Shown here: in pieces, positions 47,286 to 59,460 of the stretch
Layout: every line of letters starts with the position of its first letter
Numbering within the stretch: position 1 is the first letter of the stretch
Source: Cephalopachus bancanus
Taxonomy: Eukaryota > Chordata > Mammalia > Primates > Tarsiidae
Direction: 5' to 3'
Length of the DNA: 64,000 nt
Assembly: GCA_027257055.1 (NCBI GenBank)
Contig: JAPVLO010000059.1
Location: 3,844,001 to 3,908,000 of the forward strand
Program-made: the position numbers and the translations under genes
Notes under the pieces: generated by a model
The model's input: only the letters and a program-made list of their open reading frames with translations
What the model was told of the DNA's origin: nothing
The model's database searches: none

Positions 47286-47489
47286 TGTCACATTAATTTG
47301 TAGTGTATTCAACATACTGTATACCAGACACTGCTCTATGGACTTGGAAGGTATCAGTCAGCAAAAAAAAGTTCTTGCCACCATGGAGCTTATATTCTAG
47401 CAGGGGATAGACAGGCCCCAAAATATTATAAACAATGTATATGTTAGTAAGTGAAAAGTACTTTGGAAAAAATTTAGCATATGTTAAAG
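47286..47489 (+). mobile_element. Ancient mammalian repeat, left part
   Basis: 'ataccagacactgctctatggacttggaaggtatcagtcag' and 'cttgccaccatggagcttatattctagcaggggatagacagg' are the best-preserved opening block of the ancient repeat. It is interrupted by a MER1 element and resumes at 47,796. Confidence 0.65.
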
Positions 47490-47787
47490 CAGGGGTCCTC
47501 AACCCCTGGGCTACCGACTGGTCCTGATCTGTTGCCTGTTAGAAACTGGGCCACACAGCAGGAAGTGACCAGCGGGCAAGCAGAGTTCTGCCAATTGTCA
47601 GATCAGCTCCGGCATTAGAGTCTCGAAGGAGTGTGAATTCTACTGTGAACTGTACATGCAAGGGTTCTAGGTTGCGTGCTCCTTTTGAAAATCTTATGCC
47701 TGATGGCCACCCCTGCCCTGCCCCTGTCCATGAACAAATTGTCCTCACAAAATCAGTTCCTGATGCCAAAAAGGTTGGAGACTGCTG
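47490..47787. mobile_element. MER1-like hAT-Charlie MITE
   Basis: Starts CAGGGGTCCTCAACCCCTGG and ends 'ggttggagactgctg'. Inside are 'ttagaaactgggccacacagcaggaagtgacc', 'ggcattagagtctcgaaggagtg', 'caagggttctaggttgcgtgctcc' and 'gatgccaaaaaggttggag'. The 8-base flanks (tgttaaag / tatttagg) match at five positions, fitting an old duplication. Confidence 0.9.
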
Positions 47788-47795
47788 TATTTAGG

Positions 47796-47960
47796 GAAGT
47801 CAGCGGCACCAGGATTTGTTGGGGGTTGTGGGTTGCAACTTAATGGTTCTCATTACAAAGGTGACATTGAAGCAAAACCTTGAAAGAGGTGAATCTCGTT
47901 TGGAATATCTCGCAACTCCACAAGGAATTCCAGATGAGGTGAGAAAAAAGAAATCTCTAT
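47796..47960 (+). mobile_element. Ancient mammalian repeat, right part
   Basis: 'acaaaggtgacattgaagcaaaaccttgaaagaggtgaa' and 'ccacaaggaattccagatg' continue the block cut at 47,489 in the same direction. Confidence 0.55.
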
Positions 47961-48639
47961 TGGAGAATAAGAAATCCTGGATTTTTGTGAACTGAAAATG
48001 CATTCCCTTTTGTCTTTTTAACTTCTGAATTTTATTTTCTTTTGTCTGAGCCCTGGCATTATTTAGGATCAGTGGCCAACCCTACTGCCATTCCTCCCTC
48101 TAATGAATATTGGATGAGATTAAATCAGGAGAGTACAGAATGTGGCATTTGGGTGTGGCTCTTACATTTTGTCAAGAAATCCATTCAAGAGTTAAGCAAG
48201 CTGGGGGTGTTGGCTTTAGGCATGCTTCTGCCTCGCTTTTATTGGCATTCAGTGTGGTTCACTGACCTGAATCAGTTCTTATGGTTCACTTATATATGCA
48301 ACTTTTTGGAAAGCAAAAAGATAAAAATGTCCCTAGAGCAATTTTACTGAGATTTTGGCCCAAAAGGAAACAGTGTAAATAAACAGCAAGAAAAGCAGTA
48401 GCTAAGGCAATGTGCTTCCGAACAAGCCAGAAGACAAATGCTGGGTAATTTGTACCATCCTCTGATTAAATGGCCATGAGCAAATCATCCGGGCCTCCAG
48501 GGCACACTCCATTCCTCTTTGTTGTGGTTGTGGGACGACTTGCCTGTGCGGAGCTCTGCACTCAGATAACTCAGGCTCTACTGTCACCACTTCCCACCTC
48601 CCTCTACTTTGCACATACAAAGTGCTTCTGACATACAGA

Positions 48640-48860
48640 AACCAGTAAGAGTAATTATTTAATGATCATTTTGAGTGCATTATCTAATCTTACAATAACT
48701 TTATCAGAGGAGTACTTATTTTAGCTTCAGTTTGCAGATGTGGGACCTGAGTCTAGGAGTGGTTAAGTTAGTGATACCTGTCGCACATAGCTAGTGAGGT
48801 GACAGGGTTGGGGTGGGAGCCCAGGCAGTCTGGCCCCAGAGGTCATGCAAGAATACATTC
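48640..48860 (+). mobile_element. MIR SINE
   Basis: 'cattatctaatcttacaataactttatcagaggag', 'cagatgtgggacctgag', 'cacatagctagtgaggtgacagggttgggg' and 'agcccaggcagtctggcccc': a clear MIR core and tail. Confidence 0.85.
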
Positions 48861-48979
48861 AATCATATGTGAATAAGTCATTGTTGTTGACATGATACAA
48901 GTCATAGGGTTGGTGGAATTTGCCTCTTGATGTTGTACTCCCTGATTGGCTAAATTGTTGTCTCCAGCCCTCATTTTTT

Positions 48980-49232
48980 TTTTTTCGAGTTGGAGTCTCA
49001 CTCTGTCGCCCAGACTGGAGTGCAGTGGCCGCTCCCGGCCACCACAGCCTCGACCTGCTGGGCTCCGGCGATCATTCCGCCTCAGCCTTCCAAGTAGCCG
49101 GAATTACAGGCATGCGCTACCACGCCCGGCTGATTTTTTGATTTATTGTAGAGATGAGGTCTCGCTGCCCAGGCGGGTCTCGAACCCGCGGGCTTAGGCA
49201 ATCCATTCACCTCAGCCTCCCAAAGGCGCGGG
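48980..49232 (-). mobile_element. 5'-truncated young Alu with target-site duplication
   Basis: Reverse orientation. It stops at 'cccaaaggcgcgggc', so the first about 30 bases of the Alu (its Pol III A box) are missing. Perfect 15-bp duplication cagccctcatttttt at 48,965-48,979 and 49,233-49,247. Shortened linker ('gctgcccagg') and high CpG mark it as young. Confidence 0.95.
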
Positions 49233-49247
49233 CAGCCCTCATTTTTT

Positions 49248-49440
49248 ACCTTGAATCTGCCTCTTCCTGTCCAAGTGTTCTTTGCATTGTAGGATGTTTA
49301 ACAGCATCCCTGGCCTCTATCCCATAGATGTTAGTAGCAAGTCTCTTCTAAGTTGTGACAATCAAAATGTCTCCAGGCACTGCCAAATATCCTCTGGGGG
49401 GCAAAATTGTCCCCACTTGAGAACCTCTGGTCCAGATGCT
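49248..49440 (-). mobile_element. MER5A-like hAT-Charlie MITE
   Basis: Antisense MER5A: 'ttgcattgtaggatgtttaacagcatccctggcctc', 'aatgtctccaggcactgccaaatatcctctggggggcaaaattgtcccc' and 'tgagaacctctgg'. Confidence 0.85.
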
Positions 49441-49529
49441 CACGTTATGTAGACCTGCTCTGTCAAAATCACACTCTTCATCTGTAGTCAAATTTCGAAT
49501 CCATCTAGGAACTATTTAGCTGTGACTGA

Positions 49530-49835
49530 GTGTATTAATTTGCTCCTACTGCCATGACAGAGTGCCATAGACTAGGTGGCTTAAAAACAGACATTTATTT
49601 CTCAGCTCTGGAGGCTGGAAAGTCCAAGGTCAAAATGCAGGCAAAGCAGATTTCATTCTCAGTTCTTGAAAGTTATCCGGTGTCTTTTCTTATAAGGGCC
49701 CTACCCTTATTACCTCATCTAACCCTAATTACCCCCCAAATACCCCATCTTCAAATATTATCACATTGGCGGTTAGGGCTTCAACAAATGGATTTGGAGA
49801 GGGTAGAGAAGCATTCATTCTATAACCCTGAGCCT
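49530..49835 (-). mobile_element. MLT1-type LTR, diverged
   Basis: 'tgtattaatttgctcctactgccatgacagagtgccatagactaggtggctt', 'tctggaggctggaaagtccaaggtc', 'ataagggccctacccttattacctc' and 'attggcggttagggcttcaacaaatgg': reverse MaLR LTR, like the one at 7,657 but more decayed. Confidence 0.75.
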
Positions 49836-50100
49836 TGATATGTTGGAAAGATATCCCAGAAAGAACATCAAGTCAGAATTTGCTTACATTCTCGCTCTAT
49901 TATTTATTTGGACAGGTTATTTAATCATTTAAAAGTATATTTCCTGGATTAAAACTAGTTGCATCAGAAGTTTGTTTTGGAAATGAAATGATCTACCCCA
50001 AGATGGGAATATATTAACAGGAAAGAGATTTTTGTTCTCTTTTTTTCACTCCAGAAATCTTTCCAAACGTATCCTAGGTAGATGAGGTAGACCCAACTTT

Positions 50101-50443
50101 AAAGTTAGAAAAACAAGACCAGGCATGGTGACTCACACCTATAATCCCAGCATTTTAGGAGACCAAGGCAGGAGGATTGCTTAAGCCCAGGAGTTTGAAA
50201 CCAGCTTGAGCAACATAGTGAGACTTCATCTCTACAAAAAATATTTTTAAAAAAGAAAGGAAATTAGCCGGGTGTGGTGGTGCATGCGTATAGTCCCAGC
50301 CTCTTGGGAGGCTGAGGTGGAAGGATCATTTGAGTCCAGGAGGTCAAGGCTGCAGTGAGCCATGATCCTGCCACTGCACTCCAGCGTGGGTGACAGAGTG
50401 AGGCCCCCACTCAAAAAAAGAAAAAGAAAAAGTTAGAAAAACA
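50101..50443 (+). mobile_element. Old Alu dimer (AluJ-like) with target-site duplication
   Basis: Element 50,116-50,428 between perfect copies of aaagttagaaaaaca. It carries 'gaggaggtcaaggctgcagtgagccatgatcctgccactgc', the ancestral AluJ state. The duplication is unusually well kept for such an old type. Confidence 0.93.
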
Positions 50444-50589
50444 CAGTAAAAGTTCATAGCACTTAGTGTGATCTTTGCAGAACATTTGATTAAATGTATT
50501 ATTATTTGTCCAATGAATAGTTATATGAAGAGTTATGCCTTTTTTCTTAGTGACCACAGTTGTCACAACCATAATGGGCAGAAATACAT

Positions 50590-50634
50590 GGAGAGAGAGA
50601 GTGAGAAAGAGAGCGAGGGAGGGAGGGGAAGAGA
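50590..50634. repeat. Purine-rich simple sequence
   Basis: 'ggagagagagagtgagaaag' followed by 'agagcgagggagggagggg'. Degenerate (GA)n/(GGGA)n tract. Confidence 0.85.
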
Positions 50635-50657
50635 TTGATTTTAAAAAAGAGCAGAAG

Positions 50658-50742
50658 AGGGCAACCCTCTTTCGGGTCCCCTCCCACTTGGGAGCTTTTC
50701 TATCTTCTTAATAAACTCTTGCTTTTTAAAAAAAAAAAAGAG
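50658..50742 (+). mobile_element. Poly(A)-ended fragment Y2, LTR-3'-end-like
   Basis: 'gggcaaccctctttcgggtcccctcccacttgggagc' then 'cttcttaataaactcttgc' and a long A-run. It is the sense copy of the unit at 26,709-26,797. Flanks 'agagcagaag' (50,648-50,657) and 'agagtagaag' (50,743-50,752) may be a 10-bp target-site duplication with one mismatch. Confidence 0.5.
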
Positions 50743-52184
50743 AGAGTAGAAGTGTTTATATGTGCAACTTAAGTAAAAAGAAAAAAATTAAACTAGTAAG
50801 AAACTTCTGGGAATTTTCCTACCATCTCTGGTAAGAATTAAGTGTTTTCATGCAACAGGGAAAAGAAAATTTATTTTTCACTAATAAAATTGTGGAAACA
50901 AGATGAGTAATAGCTTCATGAAAGCATAGAATGTTTTCTAAATACTGTGGTGTGTGTTTGTTCATTATTTTCCTTTTTTCTTGGCAATCATGATCTTGTC
51001 TACAAACTTGAACTTCAGGTCCCAATTTTTGGTGATTTGAAGAGAATCTATGAATAGACCTATTATTTGCCATCCCGAGAAGTTAATTTCATAGACAGAT
51101 CAGTTAAACAAATGTGGCCGTGTGTTAAATTTGATTTAAGAATGAGTTTGGGGTGATTAGCCATGTAGGGATTCCTGCAGCTGGTGAGCCTTAAATATGC
51201 TTTATAAGGATTCCTGTTGGCTGCCAGCACAGCTGTAAACACTTGGCGCCTTTGCTTTGTAACAGTTACAGCACTTGCCTTTTTCCCCCCAGCATTTGAG
51301 CAGTGCTAATCATTAAGTATGTTTAATAAAAAATATCTTCTCAGCCTCCAAGTGACTCTATGTGTTAAATATTTTAAAAACTTATTCTACTCAGTGAGAC
51401 ACTCTTGACATTAAATAGATTTACTAAGAAATTGTTGGTTTCTGATGGTTTTCAGTGTTAAGTATTTTTTATAGGTAGTTACTTTTCCAGCTGACAACCA
51501 GCTCTAAGTCTTTAATATTTAAAAAGTTGCTTTTATAGCTGCCTGGTGTATCTCTGTATAAAATATAACATAAAGATTGCTTCTAAAATTTGAAAGACTC
51601 CTCCTAATGAGCTTAAGAAGAAAGCGTTTTCATTTTCTAAGCATATTTATATATCACACACCAAAATAGATTCCAGGTTTCACAAATTGGAGACAATATC
51701 CCTCCCCCAAATATCAGCTTTAATGTCTTGTAAGATGCCAGAAACAAAGGCACACTTGAAGAATTGTCTTTATCTGCCATGAAGCATCTATGGGAATGTG
51801 CTGTGGGTAATGATTAAGACATGTAATGTTGTGTTCCAGTGAAACTCTCTAAGACAGTACAGAAAAGTTAGTCTGTCTTCACAGAGTTTACTCGAAATTG
51901 CACATGGTCTTCATAAGTAGAGTTTTTAGCCGGAACATAGAGCAATGAAGTATAGGAACTTGTTGGAGCTTGGTCAGGGGTATTGGTTAGAACTGGGAAC
52001 CCACTTGGATACCTGTTTTATGATAGCACCTTTGTAGTATTTAGCTCTCAAAGCCTGAGTGTGGCCTCTGCATATATAGAGGTTTCAATGGTTTTGCCAA
52101 CTTTGATTGGGTAACTTACTTAGGCTAAGCACTGGGGTGGACAAGCCCCAGGAGGCAGATGTAGAGGCGTCAAGCCCAGAGGAT

Positions 52185-52405
52185 GAAGTTGAGCAGACCA
52201 AAGTTTGAGTCCTGGCCTTGCCCACTTTTCTTACTGAGTCCAGGTCAAGACATTTTGCCTCTCATTGTCTCAGTCTCTTCTGTGAAATGTGGGTAGTAAT
52301 ACCTGATTCTTGTGGTATTTGTGATAATTAAAGGAACTAATGCATACTGAAGTTTTCTGCTCCCAGTACCCACGATATATTAAGTGCTCATTCAACATTT
52401 GCTGC
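52185..52405 (-). mobile_element. MIR SINE
   Basis: 'gcagaccaaagtttgagtcctggccttgcccactt', 'tctcattgtctcagtctcttctgtgaaatgtgg' and 'gataattaaaggaactaatgca' then 'taagtgctcattcaac'. Standard antisense MIR. Confidence 0.8.
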
Positions 52406-52927
52406 TATTATATTATTTTTCTGTGTAATTGACTAGCAAAATTAATTATTTGTAACAGTACTTCAGAGACAATTGACTTGGGGACTTAGAAGCCTCTTTG
52501 GATGCCAAACTTGATAAATCCAGTAGACAGATCATTATTTTTTTCCTGGTAGCATTTGAAGAATACCAGCACATTTTTTCATAGGTGAGCAGTTTGTTGT
52601 CAAAAGGTCAAGATGATGTCACTTATGAATTCTAGAAATATACAGGATAGAACTTTCAGTCTAAAATTCACAAAAGATTGATGTCCTTGAATTTCTCCTT
52701 CTTTTTAATGCAAGGAAATTCTGCCAGGCCTCTTCCTTCAAATGCAACCTATCACCCCTAATTCTGAATATTTAGATTTTCCCATCGGTGCTTAGAAATC
52801 ACCTTTTGGCCTCCCTTCACTCTGACATCTGACATTCTGGGAGATCATCCAGGATTAAAGTGGTGACTAAAAGGAACTTCTTATTTCTACCTGTAAAATC
52901 TCTTACTAGATCTCATATCTAGTGAGA

Positions 52928-53072
52928 CATGATGGTGGTAATGATAATTGTGATGGTGGTGGTGATGGTGATACAATGATAGTGATAGTGATAGTGATGA
53001 TGATGATGATGATGAAGATAAATATTTTGATCATAGTGGTAGTGTTTGTGGTGACGGTAGTGATTATGAGGT
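52928..53072. repeat. (GATGGT/GATAGT/GAT)n trinucleotide-type repeat
   Basis: About 145 bases of GAT, GGT and AGT triplets ('gatggtggtgatggtgata', 'gatagtgatagtgatagtg', then six GAT). It opens long low-complexity frames on both strands (His/Thr/Ile-rich), which are not genes. Confidence 0.92.
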
Positions 53073-53084
53073 TGTGGCTTTCTT

Positions 53085-53275
53085 GTATTGACTGTGACCA
53101 TGTGACTGGCACAGTGCTGAGTATTTTGCCTGCATTATCTCATTTAATCTCTGCAACCTCTTAATCCTGCATCATAAGCATCCTTCTTCAATGGGCAATC
53201 TTTATTTTACCCAGAGCTATACCCAAGAGATGGTGAGTGGAGGTCAAAACCCAGACCTGCCTGGGCTCTTAATTC
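53085..53275 (+). mobile_element. MIR SINE
   Basis: 'gactggcacagtgctgagtattttgcctgcattatctcatttaatctctgcaacc' and 'acccaagagatggtgagtggaggtcaaaacccagacctgcctgg': clear MIR. Confidence 0.85.
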
Positions 53276-53630
53276 TTTTGCGTGTTGCCTCTCAGAGGGT
53301 CATGGAAACTCTTGCATGGTCGACATAACCAGCAACCTCTAGAGCTTTTAGGATATGGGGCAAGCTCAGAGCTACATAAGTATGACCCGGAGCTTCTACA
53401 TCAGTTATGGAGTCAGAGATGTGAACAGTGTTTCCAGCCTTGCTCTGGCCTCTCATAATGCTTTGTCCAGCAACTGGCATGGAATAAGCCTGGGCTTTGA
53501 AGGTAGGATCCAAGTGACCATGTACTTTCTGAAGAAGACCTGCAGTTTCTACAATGTGTTTTCGTTATGCCAAAATCTTTTCTGAATTTAGACTTTCTGA
53601 TCTTCTGGCAGTTATTCCAGGTCTTGTTCA
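53276..53630. other. Unrecognised stretch with open frames on both strands
   Basis: A 76-codon plus frame (53,355-53,585, starting MGQAQSYISMTRSFYISYGV) overlaps 72- and 73-codon minus frames. None resembles a family I know. No splice or retroposition signs. Most likely ordinary intron or a repeat I cannot name. Confidence 0.2.
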
Positions 53631-53634
53631 TTCT

Positions 53635-53965
53635 ATATTATTGATCTTAAGCATGATATTCTTTTGCCTGAAACTTGCTTTCTCTTGCTCCCCCACTCTA
53701 CGTGACCATTTTTTATTTTAATTTTCCTCTCAGTGTCAGCTTAGCTGCTTCATCCTAGAAGTCTTTGAATCTCCTCCAACTTCTCCCCGGGTCCCCGGGT
53801 TCTTATGGCACCTTCTTCTTCTATAACCTCTATTGCTCTGTGCTAGAAGTGCTTGCTTTCTCCATTGACTTTCTCATGAGACCTTGAGCTTCTTGCAGAT
53901 GCTAACTCTTCAGGCCCTATTCATTCTTGTTTGCTAAGCGTTTAGATGGTCAGTAAAGATTAATC
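53635..53965 (-). mobile_element. L2 LINE 3' part
   Basis: Antisense L2 wording: 'tgaaacttgctttctcttgctccccc', 'ctcagtgtcagcttagctgcttcatcctagaagtc', 'cttgagcttcttgcagatgctaac' and 'gtcagtaaagattaatcg'. Confidence 0.65.
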
Positions 53966-54030
53966 GTCTGCTTGAATGGATTCATGTCATGATTGTACCT
54001 TAGAAGCACAGCAAGGAAAGGAGCACAGGA

Positions 54031-54127
54031 GGCTTTGGCCCACTCCCCTACCTTGGGGAGGTGAATCTCCTCTATCTCTCTCATGTACTTTCTAAATAAA
54101 CTATATTTTCCAATCCTAAAAAAAGCG
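54031..54127 (+). mobile_element. Poly(A)-ended fragment X2, LTR-3'-end-like
   Basis: 'ggctttggcccactcccctaccttggggaggtgaatctcc', a CT tract, 'ctaaataaactatattttccaatcct' and 7 A. It is a second, 5'-shorter copy of the unit at 26,521-26,708; their similarity starts at 'ggctttggcc'. Confidence 0.5.
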
Positions 54128-54769
54128 GGGCGAGGGGGGGATAGGAATGAGGGTGTGACCTTTATCCTTTGACCCACATCTTAAGTGTAAAATCCCTTAC
54201 ATAGGTATAGTTAACCACAGGTAGTAAAAATAAATTTCCAGCTGGAATGTACTCTTCAGGTACAATTTTTTGGTTGTTGAGTGACATGTGTCAAGGTTAT
54301 TGGACAAAGTTAGAATAAGTTCATCAGTTTGAAAATTTCATTTTTATTAGACAGAAGGCATAAAGAAAGGCAAAACTCATTTCCTATGCTGTTTAATTTG
54401 ATGGTATAAAAATTATCTCAACAAATACAAAAAAGCCCAGTATGTTTTTCCATTAGGTTCCAGTATTTATTTTGCAGAATTAACTCTATAGATACACCTC
54501 TAGTGCTTTGTTCTCCAAAATGCAATATTGTTTATTTTCATATTCTATTTTCTCTCTCTAGCAGCACACATCAAGACTTTTTAAATCAACATTCAATTAT
54601 CACTAAATGACTTTTCTGTCTGTTTCAGGATGATTTTAATGTGGTTGTGTTTATTTTATTAAATAATTTTTATATCTGCCTTGTGATAATGCAATTAGAA
54701 TTTTTTTCTACCCCTTATGCAATTACTATAGAACTCTTTGCATTTCAGATACTTGCCATTTAGAGAGGT

Positions 54770-54990
54770 AGGATTGTAGGAATGTGGTTTATGTATGCAG
54801 ATCCTCAGCTTTGTTCCTTACTAGCTGTACATTAGTGAGCAAATCACTTAACCTCTCTATGCTCAGTTTTGTCATCTTGAAAATTGCCTTAATAGTGATG
54901 CTTACCTCATGAGATTACTGTGAGATTAAATGAACTATTGCATTTAAAGCAGTTAATACACACAGTAAGTACTCCTGAAATCTTAGCTGT
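54770..54990 (-). mobile_element. MIR SINE
   Basis: 'ttactagctgtacattagtgagcaaatcacttaacctctctatgctcag', 'cctcatgagattactgtgagattaaatgaa' and 'acagtaagtactcctg': textbook antisense MIR. Confidence 0.9.
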
Positions 54991-55074
54991 GGCTATTAAT
55001 AAAAATAAAAATAATCAATAACATATATTGTGCAGCCATACTGTCATTATTATTAATATCCTTCTAATCTCAGA

Positions 55075-55290
55075 TATGTCATTGCTCAGCCCAAATGCCA
55101 GCTCTTCCATTAAGCTTTCCCTCTTCACCCATTGGAATTAATTACCATTCCGTATTCATATTTACTTTGTCCTGTATGTTTATTATAGCCCTTAATTCTT
55201 AGTGGATTTATTATGTATGTCCTGGAAATTTGGGAGCATTTCTTATCCATCCTTTTAATCAAGCCTGAGCATAGTAATTATTTTAAATTA
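55075..55290 (-). mobile_element. L2 LINE tail
   Basis: 'gctcagcccaaatgccagctcttccattaagctttccctcttc' and 'ggaaatttgggagcatttcttatccatcc...gagcatagtaattatt' follow the antisense L2 order. Confidence 0.65.
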
Positions 55291-56171
55291 AACAGTATTG
55301 TGATAGAGGAGAGGATGAAAGAGTGTGACCCGGATGAACATTTTAATTTGCATTCATTGTAAGAATGGGGAGGGGTGGTGTTGTGGGAGGAGAGCAGCCA
55401 CTTCATGAAACTCACAATGGTTGTCCCAGAATGCTACCGTGACTGTTAGCTGTGCAATCGGAAGTCAGCTTACGTGTCAGTTGTTGCTTTTCAGATGATG
55501 CAAACTCTGTCTTAGGTCGAATATTCCTTCTCCAATTCAGGAAGAAGTTTCCCCAGATGGAAAGCCTTGAATTATTTATGCAGTGTTTATCTCTGAGTTT
55601 ACTTCCCATCACAACCAATTAAGGCTATTTGGTTTCATTAAAAATAGCATTTTCTCATTTGGGAAAACATTTATCTGAAGGAAATTTAAATTTACCCACT
55701 TGGAAGCTACACAACTGGTGTCGAGTTAGCTGTACCGCCCTTAGCCAAGAAACAGAGAAGGAAACCAATAAAGTTTCTCCTCGCTGGACTTTTTTTTCCC
55801 CCGCTCTATTTTAATTCTTCAACAGACATGAATTATGTAGAGTCAAACCTCATTTTGTCCAGCTCTTAGATTTAAATCTATGCCATCAGAAGCGTATAAA
55901 TGGCATATAGAAGTAGAATGCGTTGCCCTCAAAGCTTATTTTTCCTATACCTGTCAAATCCTTAGTAATTTGTTAAAATAGCTTAGTATGTGTATAATGG
56001 TAATAGTCACCCCGTGCTCATTACCTTGAATAACATGTGTTGGGTTTGCTATTAATAGGTCGTGACCTATAACACATGGTTCTGAGCTCCTCCCCACCCC
56101 CAGATGTGATGGTATTCCACTGAAAGCTACACCCAAGCTTTACCTTTTGTAACGCAAGCTTTTCATTAATT

Positions 56172-56456
<285 letters not shown>

Positions 56457-57499
56457 TTGAAATGAGTCTGAGTTACATTTGGAGGGCAAAGGTGAGGCAA
56501 CATGACTGAGCCAGACAAGACCGAGTGACTACTCAGTGAGGGTTCTCAAGGACCATGTTCTAGCTGGGGTACCACAGTCTAGATTCATCAATAGGAGGTG
56601 GTTGACTTCTCCAAGATGCTATCCGTCCTTTCTCTTCCCCCATGAGTTGGTTGCATAATGCAATATTCCCCTCTCTTGGCTGTTATATGAGAGTCGTGAC
56701 TGTCGAACTTAGAGTTGCTCTAGTTACCTTACCAGGACACTTTTTCTCCATTGTAAGTCTTCCATAGAAGGCCAATTATAACCTGTTAGACAAGAATGGA
56801 ATTGAAGCAAGATTTAAATGGGATGATATTGATGATAACAGCCCGTCTCTTCTAAAAGATATCCTTGTATTTTCTCATCTTCTCTGTCCTATCCATGCTG
56901 TGAAGGTTCATGTAGGGATGGCCCCTGCAGGATTTCTTCTGTGTTTTTCTCCCTTCCATGTGACTGTCCACCTTCCATTGACCTTATTTTTTCTTTAGGA
57001 GGATAACAACAGCATATAATGGAGGAATAGCAAGTACCTTATGTATATACCTGCTGAGCCCATGCCATACCTCATTAACTGATCATAGAATTTTTTCCCC
57101 TGAGTCTAATAGTTTTTTAATCCTTCTCAAAGAATGGAGCCAAGCAGCCACTACCAATGAGTCAGCATTCGAATGCTAGATTAAACCTATTTGCTACCTT
57201 CAATTTAAGTCAAAGTCTTTCTTCCCTGCATTTAGACTGGGGACTTTCTGTCTCTTACCATTATGTGCTTATTTTTTAAAAAATCAAGCTTTCAGAATTC
57301 ATGTATCACCTACAATCTGAACTAGTCACATTTTCCCATACAAAAATCCATATTCAAAGCTGGAGTATTGAAAAAGCCTTAGGGACGATATCCCTAAGTT
57401 AGCAGTAGATGTTTGTTATTTATCTGGATTCTTTGATTCTTTATATGGAAAGATGTCTTAGACCTGTAGTATGCATTGAGAAAAATATAATAATAACAT

Positions 57500-57735
57500 C
57501 CACTACTCTTATTGGGTATTAAGGGTATGCAAGATTGTGTGCTGAGCTAATTATGAATGTGATGTCATTTAACTCCACAAACGTGCCAAGTAGGTAATAT
57601 AATCATTCCACATTATGGATGATGTAAGTGGGGCTTAGAGAGGGTAATTTGCCCATGTGTATTAGCACAGAACTACAAGTGAAACCCAGAATTAGAACCC
57701 CTATGTTCCAGGCTTACAAGCTTCATTTCATACCT
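57500..57735 (+). mobile_element. MIR SINE
   Basis: 'ctgagctaattatgaatgtgatgtcatttaactccacaaacg', 'gtggggcttagagagggtaatttgccc', 'cagaactacaagtgaaacccagaattagaaccc': MIR core and tail. Confidence 0.8.
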
Positions 57736-59410
57736 AACTTGATGTCTTTCTCATTAAAAGATGCTGACATGACCCTATTTCTATATAATTGCCCTATGCT
57801 GTATTTGAAAGTAGCTTCTAGAATGCAGGAATTACTTGGATTCCTTAGTTCACATGCCCAATTTCCAGTTTATTTGAATAGTATCCCTGAATGCCCTGCC
57901 CACAGTTCCAGACTTGCATGAAGTTCAAGCTTTATATAAGATTTCTGTACCCCATTCCGCTGTTATCTTATGTAATATGCATTTCCCCTCTCATTTAATG
58001 CTGAATGTCAACGCTCAGTTCCTCAGAGATAGTACATGCCTCAGGATGGTAGGACCCCTTCGCCCTAGATATAAATCATTCCAGCAGGGGCCTTTGAGTT
58101 CATAAATGCAAGAAGATTTTCTCTTCTCTTCCTTACCAGTCCCTTCCCTGGCCTTTTAAAAACTGATTTCAGGTTTAGATTTACATGATTGCAAAAAAGC
58201 CAGCACTGTTATTCAGCTCCAGTCTGGAGTTAAAACAGTGGGATGCATAGCTAATTTCACTCATATTTTTTAAAATGTGCATTAGTAACCCAGCACTCCA
58301 TTAATTATAATATTTCATATTGGAAGCTAAACTTGCTTTTCTTAGAAGCCTGCTGAAAGTAAGACAATTACCTCTGCAAGCTACCTCTGAGTGTTTCATA
58401 TTTAATATAACATGTTAACATAATAATGCTGTTTTATGGAAAAAGAGGAAAAATTATATACTGATGATAAAAAGCCTACCTTAAAAAAAGAGAAAGAAAA
58501 CAAGGGGGCAATGAATGTTGTTTTTTCCTTGAATTAGAGAAAAATATACCCACATGATGCAGTTTCTAAATAAGCCAAAAACACCTAGGTTCAGGCAGGT
58601 AATGGATGTTGTAACCTGTTTGCTTGGCATTTTAAAATGTTCCTTCTACTTGTCTTGAGTCCTTGGGCTGGAAGGAAAAAAACCAAAATAGTTTAGAATG
58701 TATCCTTATCTCTCCAAGATGGGAATTTTGTGACCTCTAAGTGTAGACAAAATAGACAAAAAATAAATCCTTCTGTCTACATGTTGGAAAATTGCAAAAG
58801 CTATTAGTAATGCCTTTGCCTCTTGTGAAGTCAGGAGGTAGAAGAACACTGTGGTGTTATCAACAGGAAGGACAACCTTTTTAATGTAACTATGTCTTTA
58901 CACTACCTTTTCAGTATATCACCCAGTCTCCTTCCATGCCTGGAAGCCCCTGCAGACACTTGTAGACTGAGATCGAAGTAAACTATGTCATTAGCAGACT
59001 ATTCCTGTTTTCAGAAAATGTTTGTGATTCTTTATTCTCCACCTGGAATCATACAGTTACCTGCACTACACAATTGCTGTGTCATCACATTTTATTTGAT
59101 CGGTAAAGGTGAACGAGTTCTTTTTCCCCTCCCAAAGGAACAAAGCTGGAGAATATTCTGTATAATTCAAAAATTGGTCCAGTGAAGGCACCTTTCATTT
59201 AATTAAAGGTGCTGAGTAGAGGGAGTTTGAGATAAGCTTGAACAAGTGGCCTGCTGCCTGTTTCTCTCTCTGGCCTTTTCAAAAGGAATACAATATGTAA
59301 CTGAATATTTTGTGAACTGAATGAGGAAATATAAAAATGAAAGAAATGACTTTGACACAAATTTGAAGTTGATAACCTTGAAACAGAGTGAGAAGGTGAA
59401 GAGCCTAAAA

Positions 59411-59412
<2 letters not shown>

Positions 59413-59458
<46 letters not shown>
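59413..59458. repeat. (GT)n microsatellite at an Alu tail
   Basis: About 23 GT units directly against the T-side of the Alu at 59,459. The expected poly(T) is absent, so the dinucleotide may have replaced or grown out of the Alu tail. Confidence 0.95.

Positions 59459-59460
<2 letters not shown>

Noticed and set aside
47870..47950. Exon-like 'ccacaaggaattccagatgag|gtgag'
   Set aside because: Looks like an exon end with a donor site, but it is the right part of an ancient repeat and has no acceptor or matching PTPRG frame.
52906..53164. His/Thr/Ile-rich frames on both strands
   Set aside because: Artefact of the GAT/GGT repeat.
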